The notes beneath the pieces were generated by a model, which did not search any database, was not told the origin of the DNA, and was given only the letters and a program-made list of their open reading frames with translations. Shown here piece after piece: positions 50,696-60,061 of a stretch of 64,000 nucleotides of DNA. The position numbers and the translations under genes are program-made. The first letter of the stretch is position 1, and each line of letters begins with the position of its first letter. This DNA is from REEB95 sp035632055 (GTDB taxonomy: Bacteria; Pseudomonadota; Alphaproteobacteria; ATCC43930; CGMCC-115725), in NCBI GenBank assembly GCA_035632055.1, contig DASQHO010000006.1, positions 18,180 to 82,179 on the forward strand, read 5' to 3'.

Positions 50696-52780
50696 TCAGC
50701 GACCCTCCCGCCGCCACGCCAGAATCAACAGTCCGAGCGCCAGGAGCAAGGCCAGCGCGCCGGGCAGGAGCGGTGTTTCGCCGACGCCGGTCACGACATA
50801 GTCGCCGGTGCGGCGCAAGCCGATCCAGTTGCGGCCAGCGGCCGACTGCCCGGGATCGACCGAGCGGATGTCGGGCACGCTGCCCGGTCCGACCCAGAAA
50901 ATTCCGCCACGGGTGGCGGCAACGTCGGCTTTGACTTTTTCGTCCGAGGTGCGCACGTCGGCCATCTCAACCGGATTGAGTGAGCCGGCCGCCGCCAGCG
51001 CGATGCGCCGACCATCGCTGACGCGATAAAGGCCGCTTTCGTCGACGCCGAGCATCGCGACGCTGCGGCCGCCATGCGCCGGCGTTAGGGACAGCGTCAT
51101 GGGCTTGCCATCCGGTAGCGTCACCTGCACCGGAGAGTCGTCAGGCTGGAGCGACTGTCGCGTGACTGTCAGCTTGTTGCCGTCGATCGTTGCGCGCAGG
51201 TCGTTTTCTTCAAGTTCCGGTTCCTTCATCAGCCAATAGACGATCCGGCGCAGCAATTCGGCCTGCGGTCCGCCGCCTTCGTAGCCACGCGTCCACAGCC
51301 ACATTTCATCGGACAGCAGCTGCGCGACGCGGCCTTTGCCGACGCGATCAAGTACCAGCAGCGGCTCATTCTGGTAGCCTGTCATCACAGTCACGCCGCG
51401 TTGTGCTTGGGCGCCGATGATGCGGAACCAGCGGCCCCACGGCGGCACCGCGTTGGGCTGTGCCGGCAATCCTGGCAGATCCTCGGTCACCGGATCGCGC
51501 CGGCCGATCGCCGTGACCTGGGGCACGAATCCATCGTCGTAGACGTCGCCGGTCGGCGCCGCCGGCAATACTGCGCCGAGGGGCGTGCGATAGAGCGACA
51601 GCGGCGTGGCGAAGGAAGGGCCTGCGGACACCAGCAGCGCGCCGCCGCCGCGCACATAGTCGGCAATGTTCTCGATATAGGCCTGCGGCAGCACGCTGCG
51701 CTGGCGGTAGCGGTCGAAGATGATCAGGTCAAACTGGTGCAGTTTGACGTCGAACAGCTCGCGAATCGGGAAGGCGATCAGGCTCAATTCGCGGATCGGC
51801 GTACCGTCCTGCTTTTCGGGCGGCCGCAGGATGGTGAAGTGGATGAGGTCGACCGATGGATCCGATTTGAGAATGTTACGCCAAGTGCGCTCGTCCTGGT
51901 TCGGCTCGCCGCTGATCAGCAGCACTTTTAGTCGGTCGCGGACGCCATTGATGACGAAGGCGGCGCGATTGTTCTCAAGCGTCAGCTCATGCGGCCCGGC
52001 GTTGACGGCGAGCTCAACGATATTCGATCCACCGTGATCGATCGCCACCGGCACGATCACGTCCTTGCCGACCGGCACCGTCTGGATCGTCGGCAAGCCG
52101 CCATCCTTGCGGACCGTGAGCTGCGCCTCGCCAGTCGCGCCGGACGCAGGCAGATCCTCGACACGGACGCCGAGCTCGACGGTCTTGCCGACGAGGCCGA
52201 ATTTCGGCGCGTTGCGGACGACAAGCCGGCGGTCAGCCTCGCCGGGTTGGCCGGTCAGAAGGACGTGCAGTGGCGCGTCGAATGCCAGCCGCTGCGGCGG
52301 TGGCATGTCGTGGATCTGTCCGTCGGTGATCAGGATCGCACCGGCTATGCGCTGACGCGGCACGTCCGCCAGCGCGCGGCTGAGTGCGGTATAGAGCTGT
52401 GTCCCTGCATCGACAAAAGGCGCGGCCGGGTCGGGCGCGCCGGCATGCACCACGCGCACGTCGAGACCGGGGAGGCGCGCCAACCGCTCGGTCACCGTCT
52501 GCAGCGCCGCTGCCGCGTATTGCTGCCGCTGGCCGATACGCATACTCGGCGAGTCGTCGACAATCACCGCGGCGACGTCGTGGAGCGGCGCGCGTTTTTC
52601 CTCGACCAGCGACGGATTGACCACGATCGCTGCGAGCGCCAGGACCGCGAGCAGCCGCAGCGCCGTGCCGCGGGCGCGCCGCCAGGCGCCGAAGGCGATC
52701 AGCACCAACGCCGCGCCGGAAAACACACCGATTGTCCACCATGGCAGCAGCGGCGAGGTGGCGAGGGTCCAGCCTGTCAT
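50696..52780 (-). CDS. Large membrane protein with vWA-like and glutamine-amidotransferase-like domains
   Basis: A 694-residue protein with two N-terminal helices and one C-terminal helix (LPGALALLLALGLLILAWRR). Residues about 65-165 resemble a von Willebrand A domain with a MIDAS-like site (VIVDDSPSMR, D-x-S-x-S) and ITDGQIHD. A class I glutamine-amidotransferase-like beta region follows at about 270-560 (VLLISGEPNQDERTWRNI, FDLIIFDRYRQ), without an obvious catalytic Cys. It is typical of the MoxR/BatA-type gene sets. The biochemical role is unknown; it probably acts at the inner membrane with the upstream ATPase. The ATG overlaps the upstream gene stop. Confidence 0.82.
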   Translation of the reverse strand: MTGWTLATSPLLPWWTIGVFSGAALVLIAFGAWRRARGTALRLLAVLALAAIVVNPSLVEEKRAPLHDVAAVIVDDSPSMRIGQRQQYAAAALQTVTERLARLPGLDVRVVHAGAPDPAAPFVDAGTQLYTALSRALADVPRQRIAGAILITDGQIHDMPPPQRLAFDAPLHVLLTGQPGEADRRLVVRNAPKFGLVGKTVELGVRVEDLPASGATGEAQLTVRKDGGLPTIQTVPVGKDVIVPVAIDHGGSNIVELAVNAGPHELTLENNRAAFVINGVRDRLKVLLISGEPNQDERTWRNILKSDPSVDLIHFTILRPPEKQDGTPIRELSLIAFPIRELFDVKLHQFDLIIFDRYRQRSVLPQAYIENIADYVRGGGALLVSAGPSFATPLSLYRTPLGAVLPAAPTGDVYDDGFVPQVTAIGRRDPVTEDLPGLPAQPNAVPPWGRWFRIIGAQAQRGVTVMTGYQNEPLLVLDRVGKGRVAQLLSDEMWLWTRGYEGGGPQAELLRRIVYWLMKEPELEENDLRATIDGNKLTVTRQSLQPDDSPVQVTLPDGKPMTLSLTPAHGGRSVAMLGVDESGLYRVSDGRRIALAAAGSLNPVEMADVRTSDEKVKADVAATRGGIFWVGPGSVPDIRSVDPGQSAAGRNWIGLRRTGDYVVTGVGETPLLPGALALLLALGLLILAWRREGR

Positions 52781-55494
52781 TGTCCTAAACGCTCGAGAAT
52801 TGCCGGCACATGCACTTGGTCACTCTTGTAGTTGCCGGTCAGCGCGTACATCACCAAGTTGACGCCGAAGCGATAGGCCAACTCGCGCTGTGGCTCGCCG
52901 CCCGGCACGACGGCATAGAGCGGTACGCCATTAGCGTCGGCTGCCCACGCACCGGCCCATTCGTTACCGCCGACGATGATGCTCGACACGCCGTCGTTGA
53001 CCGCATCCTCCGTTGGCTCGACCCAAAGCTGGCCACCGCTCCAGCGGCCGGGAAAATTCTCGATCAGGTAGAACGAGCGGGTTAGCACGTGGTTGGGTGG
53101 CAGAGGCTCCAACGGTGGGATCGCCAGGCCGGCAGCAAGCCGCTTCAGGCGCGCCTGCGCTGCGGCGGCACTAAAGGGTGTCGGCTGTTCCTGATCGCGC
53201 GTGTCGAACAGGATGATGCCGCCGGTGTTGAGGTAGTGCTGCACGCGCGCGATCGCCTGCGGCGACAAGGATGGCTCGCCGTCGATGACGGGCCAATAGA
53301 GCAGCGGAAAGAACACCAAGTCGTCGGTTTCTGGACTGACGCCAATTGGTGCCGCTGCTTCGACTGCGGTGCGTTCGTTCAAGACATAAGCCAAACCCAC
53401 CAGTCCGGCTTTCGACTCGGTATCGACGTCGGGTACGCCGGTGCGGACGTAGGCGAGGTGAAACTGGCTGACTGCCGCGACTGCTGCCGCGTCATTTCCA
53501 GCGGCTTGCGCCGTCGATGCGCCGAGCACCACGCACAGCGCGACGACGCCCGCGGCTGTGCCGATGCGCCGGCCGATCCGTGGCAGCAACCCGCGTAACG
53601 CGAAGCCGATGGTGAAATCGGCGAGCATCACAAGCAAGGCGAACGCCAGCAGCGGCGGCCGGAAATCGACTTCGGTGCTGCGCGCGAAATCCTCGCGCCG
53701 AACGTCGGCCGGTAGCCGCGGCAGCGGGGCGAAGTGCGTCACTGCCGGCGCCAGATTGAGTGCGACGCGCGCGTCGGCAGTGCCGTAGAACCCGGGCGGG
53801 CTGCGCGGCCCGGCGACGGTCTTGGCCAGCGTGCCGGCCGGAATCGTTGCGACCGTGGCGGGCGCTGCGTGCAATCGGCCGAAACCGTCGAGGGTTTCGA
53901 CCGGCGGCAGCGGCTTGTCGCTCATTCCCGGAATGCCCTGGCTTACCGCGACGACGCGGCGCAGCATCTCTACCATCAGTCCCGAGATCGCCAAGTTCGA
54001 CCATTCGGGATCGGCCGTCGTGTGGATCAGGACGAGCCAGCCCTTGCCGCGTTTTTCCGCCGTGACCAATGGCGTGCCGTCGGCGAGCCGCGCCCAGGTC
54101 TTCTGTGCGAGATCCACTGTCGGCTCGGCCAGGACCTGGCGCGAGACGGTGACGTCGTCGGGAATCGCGAGCCCAGCGAATGGGCTGTCGGCGCTGAAAG
54201 GCGCGAGTTTCGCCGGCTGCTCCCACGATAGGGCGCCGCCAAGCATGCGGTCGCCATTCCGCAAGCGTACCGGCAACAACGCGTCGTCCGGCTGTGCTGC
54301 CAGATGCGGACCGGCGAAGCGCAGCACGGTGCCGCCGTTATCAAGCCAACGGGCGATCACCTGCCGGTCGCTGTCATTCAACGTCGCGCCATCGGGCAGA
54401 GCAAGCACCGCAACGCCGCCCTTGATGAGGGTGGCGACGTCGCCGGTGCGGACCTCGCTGAATGGCGACAGCGCCTTGTCGAGATAATAGGCGCCACTCA
54501 GCAGCGGCTGCGCCGTGTCGGTGCGGGCGGCGATGCCGACGGGCCGCCGTCGCCAGCGCTCGTCGAGCAGCAGCACCGCGCCGGCGGAGGCTTCATTCTC
54601 GATCACGATCGATGCGACGCGGTTCCGCAGCTCGGCCGGCATCGGCATGTGCGCGACGATCGAGCGTTCGCCGGCGGGGATCGTCACTGCGCGCCGCGCC
54701 AGCAGCCGGCCGTCGTCACCGAGCGCGCGCAGCGTCAACGTATCGGGCAGACTGGGATCGGCACGCTCGACCGTCGCCGTCAGGTCCTTGTCGTCGGAAT
54801 CGGCCGGCGCCAACAGCCGCGGCAAGCCGTTGCCGCTCGCTGCCATCACCGTGAGCGGTCCGAGACGGGCAAGGCCGGCAGCGAACGCGGTGGCGTCGCC
54901 GCCATCGACGCCGTCGCTCAGCCAGACGATCTCGGCCGCATGCGGCAGACCGAGTCGATCGAGCCGCGCCAGTGCCTGGGCGCGAGCGTCCGGCCACGGA
55001 CGCGGCTGTAGATTAGCGGCGGCGGCGCGTGCGTCGGCCGGACGCAACAGCGACAGATCGGTCGCGGCGCGGCCGCCCGGCGGATCGGCAGTGCCGAAGA
55101 GGACAATCTCGCGTCGCTCGCGCGCTGCTTGATCGATCAACCGGTCGAGCGTCGAGCGCATTACATCCCAGTTTCGTGCGGCGCTCCAGCCGTCATCGAC
55201 GGCGAACACGACGGGACCGGCGGCGGCAATCGGCGTACGCGGATTGAGCAGCGGCTGCGCCAGCGCCAAGATCACCGACGCCGCCAGCAGCATGCGGAGA
55301 AGGATCAGCCACAACGGTGTCTTTGCCGGCGTTTCCTCCGGCGGTGCCAATCCAAGCATCAAGCGCAACGCCGGGAAACGGACGCGTTTCGGTGCCGGCG
55401 GCGTCACGCGCAACAGCCACCACAATACCGGCAGCGCCGCCAGACCGGCGAGCAGCCATGGCGCGGCGAAGGCAATCGAACCAAGCGACAGCAT
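52777..55494 (-). CDS. BatA-like/DUF4159 membrane protein
   Basis: A 905-residue protein. The N-terminal helices and BatA-type segment (FAAPWLLAGLAALPVLWWLL, LLRMLLAASVILALAQPLLNP) are followed by a degenerate vWA core (VVFAVDDGWSAARNWDVM; the D-x-S-x-S site reads DDGWS, so metal binding may be lost). Then come a long beta-rich periplasmic part and one membrane helix. The C-terminal DUF4159 domain (about 690-905) includes LVFFPLLYWPVIDGEPSL and IILFDTRDQEQPTPF. Such proteins pair with MoxR and DUF58 in alphaproteobacteria. Role unknown. Confidence 0.86.
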   Translation of the reverse strand: MLSLGSIAFAAPWLLAGLAALPVLWWLLRVTPPAPKRVRFPALRLMLGLAPPEETPAKTPLWLILLRMLLAASVILALAQPLLNPRTPIAAAGPVVFAVDDGWSAARNWDVMRSTLDRLIDQAARERREIVLFGTADPPGGRAATDLSLLRPADARAAAANLQPRPWPDARAQALARLDRLGLPHAAEIVWLSDGVDGGDATAFAAGLARLGPLTVMAASGNGLPRLLAPADSDDKDLTATVERADPSLPDTLTLRALGDDGRLLARRAVTIPAGERSIVAHMPMPAELRNRVASIVIENEASAGAVLLLDERWRRRPVGIAARTDTAQPLLSGAYYLDKALSPFSEVRTGDVATLIKGGVAVLALPDGATLNDSDRQVIARWLDNGGTVLRFAGPHLAAQPDDALLPVRLRNGDRMLGGALSWEQPAKLAPFSADSPFAGLAIPDDVTVSRQVLAEPTVDLAQKTWARLADGTPLVTAEKRGKGWLVLIHTTADPEWSNLAISGLMVEMLRRVVAVSQGIPGMSDKPLPPVETLDGFGRLHAAPATVATIPAGTLAKTVAGPRSPPGFYGTADARVALNLAPAVTHFAPLPRLPADVRREDFARSTEVDFRPPLLAFALLVMLADFTIGFALRGLLPRIGRRIGTAAGVVALCVVLGASTAQAAGNDAAAVAAVSQFHLAYVRTGVPDVDTESKAGLVGLAYVLNERTAVEAAAPIGVSPETDDLVFFPLLYWPVIDGEPSLSPQAIARVQHYLNTGGIILFDTRDQEQPTPFSAAAAQARLKRLAAGLAIPPLEPLPPNHVLTRSFYLIENFPGRWSGGQLWVEPTEDAVNDGVSSIIVGGNEWAGAWAADANGVPLYAVVPGGEPQRELAYRFGVNLVMYALTGNYKSDQVHVPAILERLGQ

Positions 55495-55497
55495 GCG

Positions 55498-56361
55498 CTA
55501 GCGCTCCGTCAGGATACGGTAGAGTCCGAGGAGCGCATGTTGCGGCGGATGATCGGTGCGGTGCGTGGCGAAGGTCCAGCCCGCGCCGCGCGTCAACGCT
55601 GCCAGCCCGTCGCGGTGCCGCCGCAAACGCTCGGCATAGCCGGTGCGGATCGCTTCAACGCGGCTGACCAGTAGCGGATTCTCGTCTTCCAGCCCTTCGA
55701 AACGAACGCGGCCGGCAAACGGCAGGCTTTCCTCGGCCGGATCGAGAACTTGCAGCAGATGGCCTTTGAGGCCGGCATCGGCGTAACGCAAGACCAGTGC
55801 AGCTGTCGTTTCGAGTGGCGCCAGCAGATCGCCGATCCAGACCACCTGGCCGTGCCGCGGCAATTTTTCGAAGGCCGGCAGATCAGCAGCGATCGCACTG
55901 CGTTCGAGCAGCAGCGCCAGCCGGTCGAGCACGCCACGGCCATAGGCCGGCGCCGCGCCCGAGCCCATCAGCGTCACCCGCTCGCCGCCGCGCACCAGCA
56001 GCGCCGCAAGCGCCAGCGTCAGCAGCTCGGCTCGGTCACGTTTGGTTGGCAAATTGGTGTCCGAGGCGTAATCCATCGATCCTGATGCGTCGCGCCAGAG
56101 ATAGACGCTCTGCGCCGCTTCCCATTCCGTCTCGCGCACATAGACATGCTGGCTCTTGGCGGATTCGCGCCAATCGATACGTGTCACCGGATCGCCCGGC
56201 TCGTATTGGCGGAACTGCCAGAAGGTCTCGCCCTGACCGGTGCGCCGGCGGCCGTGCGTGCCCTGGAGAACCGTGGCGGCGACACGCTCGGCGGCAATCA
56301 GCAACGGCGGCAGCGCAAGCGAGGCTGCTTCGGCGCGGTGGCGCAGCGCCGGTCCGGTCAT
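55498..56361 (-). CDS. DUF58 domain-containing protein
   Basis: A 287-residue cytoplasmic/peripheral protein. It has the DUF58 signature GEFWQFRQYEPGDPVTRIDWRESAKSQH in slightly altered form (GETFWQFRQYEPGDP) followed by YVRETEWEAAQSVYLWRDASGSM (vWA-like MIDAS D-x-S-x-S: DASGS). DUF58 proteins are the usual partners of MoxR ATPases. The start shares one base with the moxR stop (TGATG), so translation is coupled. Confidence 0.92.
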   Translation of the reverse strand: MTGPALRHRAEAASLALPPLLIAAERVAATVLQGTHGRRRTGQGETFWQFRQYEPGDPVTRIDWRESAKSQHVYVRETEWEAAQSVYLWRDASGSMDYASDTNLPTKRDRAELLTLALAALLVRGGERVTLMGSGAAPAYGRGVLDRLALLLERSAIAADLPAFEKLPRHGQVVWIGDLLAPLETTAALVLRYADAGLKGHLLQVLDPAEESLPFAGRVRFEGLEDENPLLVSRVEAIRTGYAERLRRHRDGLAALTRGAGWTFATHRTDHPPQHALLGLYRILTER

Positions 56362-57371
56362 CAGCGCAGCGGATCCAATAGCCGATCGATGACCTGCGCC
56401 ATGCTGATGCCGTCCGCGCGCGCCGCAAACGTAAGCGCCATGCGGTGGCGCAGCACTGGATGAGCGAGCGCCAGCACGTCGTCGATCGAAGGCGACAACC
56501 GGCCGTCGAGCAGCGCCCGCGCCCGTGCGGCCAGCATCAAGGCTTGGCTAGCGCGCGGACCCGGTCCCCAGGCGATGTGCGCCCGCACCGCGTCGGCGGC
56601 GCCATCGTCCGGTCGGCCCGAGCGCACCAGCGTCAAGATTGCGTCGACGACGCTATTGCCCACCGGCACGCGGCGCACCAGCCGCTGCGCCGCCAGCAAT
56701 TCGGCACCGGTGAGCACCGGCGCCGCTTCTTCCTCGGCGATACCCGTGGTCGCGATCAGCATCCGCCGCTCGGCGTCACGGTCGGGATAGCCGACATCGA
56801 TCTGCAGCAGGAAACGATCGAGCTGCGCCTCGGGTAACGGATAAGTGCCTTCCTGCTCGAGCGGGTTTTGCGTTGCCAGCACGTGGAAGGGCTTAGGCAG
56901 TAGATGATATTGGCCGGCGACCGAGACGCGGCCTTCCTGCATCGCTTGTAGCAGCGCGGACTGCGTGCGCGGACTGGCGCGATTGATCTCGTCGGCCATC
57001 AGTAGCTGGCAGAAAACCGGTCCGGGTATGAATCGGAACCCGCGCCGGCCGCTCTCGCTTTCCTCCAGCACTTCCGAGCCGATGATATCGGCCGGCATCA
57101 GGTCGGGTGTGCACTGCACCCGCTTGTCGTCGAGATCGAGCACGGTGCCGAGCGTTTCGACCAAACGAGTCTTGGCCAGGCCGGGCACACCGATCAGTAG
57201 CGCATGGCCGCCCGCGAGCAAGGTGATCAAAGCTTGATCGATGACTTCCGCCTGTCCGAAAATCACGCGGCCGATGCGCAGCCGCACCGCGGCGAGCCGT
57301 GCGCCGAGAGCCTCGATGTCGCGAGCGAGGTCGTTGCCGGCGGTAGTGGTAACCGAATCGGTGGCAGTCAA
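56361..57371 (-). CDS. MoxR family AAA+ ATPase
   Basis: A 336-residue ATPase, a presumed chaperone that assembles or activates the partner vWA-like proteins encoded downstream. Walker A is GVPGLAKTRLVETL, Walker B is LMADEINRASPRTQSALLQAM, and sensor 1 is VLATQNPLEQEGTYPLPEAQLDRF. It has the MoxR signature GRVSVAGQYHLLPKPF. The start is TTG with AGGAG upstream at normal spacing. It diverges from the DUF1285 gene across only 30 bases. It heads a seven-gene same-strand run ending at pssA. Confidence 0.95.
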   Translation of the reverse strand: MTATDSVTTTAGNDLARDIEALGARLAAVRLRIGRVIFGQAEVIDQALITLLAGGHALLIGVPGLAKTRLVETLGTVLDLDDKRVQCTPDLMPADIIGSEVLEESESGRRGFRFIPGPVFCQLLMADEINRASPRTQSALLQAMQEGRVSVAGQYHLLPKPFHVLATQNPLEQEGTYPLPEAQLDRFLLQIDVGYPDRDAERRMLIATTGIAEEEAAPVLTGAELLAAQRLVRRVPVGNSVVDAILTLVRSGRPDDGAADAVRAHIAWGPGPRASQALMLAARARALLDGRLSPSIDDVLALAHPVLRHRMALTFAARADGISMAQVIDRLLDPLR

Positions 57372-57401
57372 CGGCAGCTCCTGTTGCGGACACGGGTGGT
57401 C

Positions 57402-57968
57402 ATGGACAAAGCCTCATCAGGCGAGCTCCCGCAGCTTGCAGCCAGGGCGACGAAGCCACCGCGAGCCGGCGGCGCGCCTGGCGGCTGCGACGAATTCAAC
57501 ATCCGGATCGCCCGCGATGGTAGCTGGTTCTACCAGGGCTCAGCAATCCATCGCATGGCGCTCATCCGCCTGTTCAGCCGTGCACTCGAACGCGACGCGG
57601 CCGGGCGGTATTGGCTGACGACGCCAACTGAACGCGGCCGCATCGCTGTCGAAGATGCTCCGTTCGTCGCCGTTGCGCTCGATGTCGAGAACCCCGACGC
57701 GCGGCAACGGCTGATATTTCGTACCAATGTTGACGAGAATGTGACCCTCGACGTGGCACGTCCCCTGCGTGTTGCCGAGGACCGGATGACGCGTACGCCG
57801 GTGCCCTATATCTTGGTGCGTGACGGGCTGGAAGCGCGCATCAATCGGCCGGTATTCTACCAGCTGGTGGAATTGGGCCGCGAAGAACAGCACGGGATCG
57901 AAGCGGTATTCGGCGTATGGAGCAACGTAAAATTCTTTCCGCTCGGCAGGATCGGAACAATCCGTTGA
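57402..57968 (+). CDS. DUF1285 domain-containing protein
   Basis: A 188-residue protein of the DUF1285 family. Landmarks are FNIRIARDGSWFYQGSAIHRMALIRLFSRAL and YWLTTPTERGRIAVEDAPFVA, then FRTNVDENVTLDVARPLRV. The family function is unknown, but it regularly lies beside the CoA pyrophosphatase, DUF6111 and cca genes as here. The ATG at 57402 is used. The upstream open frame inside the moxR promoter is not coding. The 3' end overlaps the Nudix gene. Confidence 0.9.
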   Translation: MDKASSGELPQLAARATKPPRAGGAPGGCDEFNIRIARDGSWFYQGSAIHRMALIRLFSRALERDAAGRYWLTTPTERGRIAVEDAPFVAVALDVENPDARQRLIFRTNVDENVTLDVARPLRVAEDRMTRTPVPYILVRDGLEARINRPVFYQLVELGREEQHGIEAVFGVWSNVKFFPLGRIGTIR

Positions 57969-58576
57969 CCGCTGCTTCGGTCCGCGCGCGTTTCGGCGGA
58001 TATCGGCCGGGCATGCGTTCGTTCGACAGCGACAAGGTGCGCGGCGACCACATCCTGAGCCCGGACGTGAAATTGCCGCCCGGACTGCGGCCGGCGGCGG
58101 TGCTGGTGCCGATCGTTGATCGGCCGGCCGGACTGAGCCTCCTGCTGACGCAACGTCACGAGAATCTAAGCGCGCACGCGGGCCAGGTTTCGCTCCCCGG
58201 CGGCAGGATCGAGCCGACAGATGCCGATGCAGTTGCCGCCGCGGTGCGCGAGACGCACGAGGAGATTGGCTTGCCGGGCGATCGCATCGAGGTCATTGGC
58301 CGGCTCGACACGTACATCACCGGCACCGGCTTCGAGATCGTGCCGATCGTCGCCTTGCTCGCACCGCCGCTGCCGTTGGCGCCGGATCCGCGCGAGGTGA
58401 CGGAAATCTTCGAGGTGCCGCTGTCGTTAATCGCCGACCGTACGAACTACCGGCAAGAAACGCGCGAACTCAAGAACGGCGTGCGCACCTATTTCGTGCT
58501 CGCGCACGCCAGCCGCTACATTTGGGGCGCGACTGCCGGGATTCTGGTCAATCTCGCCGAGGTGCTGGCGACGTGA
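57917..58576 (+). CDS. Nudix hydrolase, CoA pyrophosphatase-like
   Basis: A 219-residue Nudix protein with the box ending RETHEEIGL, preceded by VSLPGGRIEPTD, and the CoAse-family features PAAVLVPIVDR and LLTQRHENLSAHAGQVSLPGG. It is likely to hydrolyse CoA or related pyrophosphates. The start is uncertain: the ATG at 57917 overlaps the DUF1285 gene, and a TTG at 57964 (overlapping its stop, TTGA) is a plausible alternative giving about 203 residues. It belongs to the DUF1285-Nudix-DUF6111-cca cluster. Confidence 0.9.
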   Translation: MEQRKILSARQDRNNPLTAASVRARFGGYRPGMRSFDSDKVRGDHILSPDVKLPPGLRPAAVLVPIVDRPAGLSLLLTQRHENLSAHAGQVSLPGGRIEPTDADAVAAAVRETHEEIGLPGDRIEVIGRLDTYITGTGFEIVPIVALLAPPLPLAPDPREVTEIFEVPLSLIADRTNYRQETRELKNGVRTYFVLAHASRYIWGATAGILVNLAEVLAT

Positions 58577-58583
58577 GTGCGCC

Positions 58584-58847
58584 ATGATCCGGGTGGCGCT
58601 CACCATCCTGCTGCCGCTGCTCGCTCCGACCGCGATCTATTTTCTTTGGCTTTATACCGTCGGCCGTGTCGCCGAACGCAACACGCCATGGACGTGGCTG
58701 ATTATCGCAGGATTGATCGCGGCGGCGGCGGCGCTGGTAATCGTCGGCGTCGATACCGGCGGCGAACAGGTGGGGCGCTACGTACCGCCGCACGTCGAAG
58801 ATGGCCGTGTCGTGCCGGGCCAGATCGCGCCGTCGGGACCGCGCTGA
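58584..58847 (+). CDS. DUF6111-type small membrane protein
   Basis: An 87-residue protein with two helices (ALTILLPLLAPTAIYFLWLY and WLIIAGLIAAAAALVIVGV) and a hydrophilic C-terminus (GGEQVGRYVPPHVEDGRVVPG). It matches the DUF6111 family of alphaproteobacteria, consistently located between the Nudix hydrolase and cca. Function unknown. The stop shares one base with the cca start (TGATG). Confidence 0.85.
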   Translation: MIRVALTILLPLLAPTAIYFLWLYTVGRVAERNTPWTWLIIAGLIAAAAALVIVGVDTGGEQVGRYVPPHVEDGRVVPGQIAPSGPR

Positions 58848-60061
58848 TGGCGGAATCCATTCGTATGATCAAGCCGCGTCCGTGGATGCGCAACGTCGCT
58901 ACACGGCGCGTCATGCACGCGCTGACGGCGCCGGAGGGCGAGCCGCGGTTCGTCGGCGGCGCCGTGCGCGATACGCTGCTTGGTCGTCCGCCGCGCGAGA
59001 TCGACATTGCCACGCCGCTCAAACCGGAAGCCGTCTTGGCGCGGCTGACGGCGGCCGGCATCCGCGCGGTTCCGACCGGAATCGCCCACGGCACCATCAC
59101 GGCCGCGACGACAAAGCGGATTTTCGAGATCACGACGCTGCGCCGCGACGTCGAAACCGACGGCCGGCACGCCAAGGTCGCTTTCGACGCCGATTGGGCG
59201 GCCGACGCGCAGCGCCGCGATTTCACCATGAACGCGCTGTCACTCGACACGCGCGGCCGGCTTTACGATTACGTCGGTGGTCTCGTGGATCTCAAGGCCG
59301 GTCGCGTGCGCTTTGTCGGCGACCCGGCGATGCGTATTCACGAAGATGTGTTGCGATTGCTGCGCTACTACCGCTTCTTCGCGCATTACGGCAAAGGCGC
59401 CGGCGACCGCGTTGCACGCGCCGCTTGCCGGTCGGCCGCCCGATTGTTGCCGACGCTGTCGGCCGAGCGCGTCGCCGCCGAGATCTTGAAGCTGCTGGCA
59501 GCGCCGGATCCGATTCCGGCATTGCACATGATGCAGGCCGACGGTGTGCTGAAGGTGCTGCTGCCTGAAACCGGCGGGTTGGCGCGGCTGCGCCACTTGG
59601 TTGCGTTCGAGCCGGAAACCGATCCGCTTCGGCGGCTGGCTGCGTTGGTCACGCGCGATGCTGGCGCCGTCGCCGAACGGCTGAAACTGTCGAGCGCGCT
59701 GCGCGACCGGCTCCTGGCTATGTTCACGAAGCCTGCGGCCGCCCTCGCCGGCGATCGCGCGGCGCAGCGCCGCGCAATCTATCGTTGGGGGCCGGCGCTC
59801 TATGCCGATCGCATTTTGCTGGCGGCCGCCGCACAAAACCAGCCGCACGCCGCACGCAAGCTGCTCCGTCTGGCAAAATCCTGGAAGCCTCCACGCTTCC
59901 CATTGCGCGGCCGCGACCTGCTGGCCGTCGGCGTCACCCCGGGACCACAGGTCGGTAATCTCTTGGCTGCGCTCGAGGCCTGGTGGATCGACGGCGATTT
60001 CCGCGCCAGCGCGGCGCAATGCCACGCCGAGTTGCGCCGGCGGCTGACGCCGCATGGCTGA
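58847..60061 (+). CDS. cca: CCA tRNA nucleotidyltransferase
   Basis: A 404-residue class II nucleotidyltransferase that adds or repairs the CCA end of tRNAs. The head motif FVGGAVRDTLLG, the catalytic DxD region (REIDIAT) and the RRDFTMNALSLD segment are present, then the bacterial neck LVDLKAGRVRFVGDPAMRIHEDVLRLLRY. The ATG at 58847 is used; the open frame reaching back into the previous gene is spurious. The chrA start overlaps the stop by 8 bases. Confidence 0.95.
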   Translation: MAESIRMIKPRPWMRNVATRRVMHALTAPEGEPRFVGGAVRDTLLGRPPREIDIATPLKPEAVLARLTAAGIRAVPTGIAHGTITAATTKRIFEITTLRRDVETDGRHAKVAFDADWAADAQRRDFTMNALSLDTRGRLYDYVGGLVDLKAGRVRFVGDPAMRIHEDVLRLLRYYRFFAHYGKGAGDRVARAACRSAARLLPTLSAERVAAEILKLLAAPDPIPALHMMQADGVLKVLLPETGGLARLRHLVAFEPETDPLRRLAALVTRDAGAVAERLKLSSALRDRLLAMFTKPAAALAGDRAAQRRAIYRWGPALYADRILLAAAAQNQPHAARKLLRLAKSWKPPRFPLRGRDLLAVGVTPGPQVGNLLAALEAWWIDGDFRASAAQCHAELRRRLTPHG

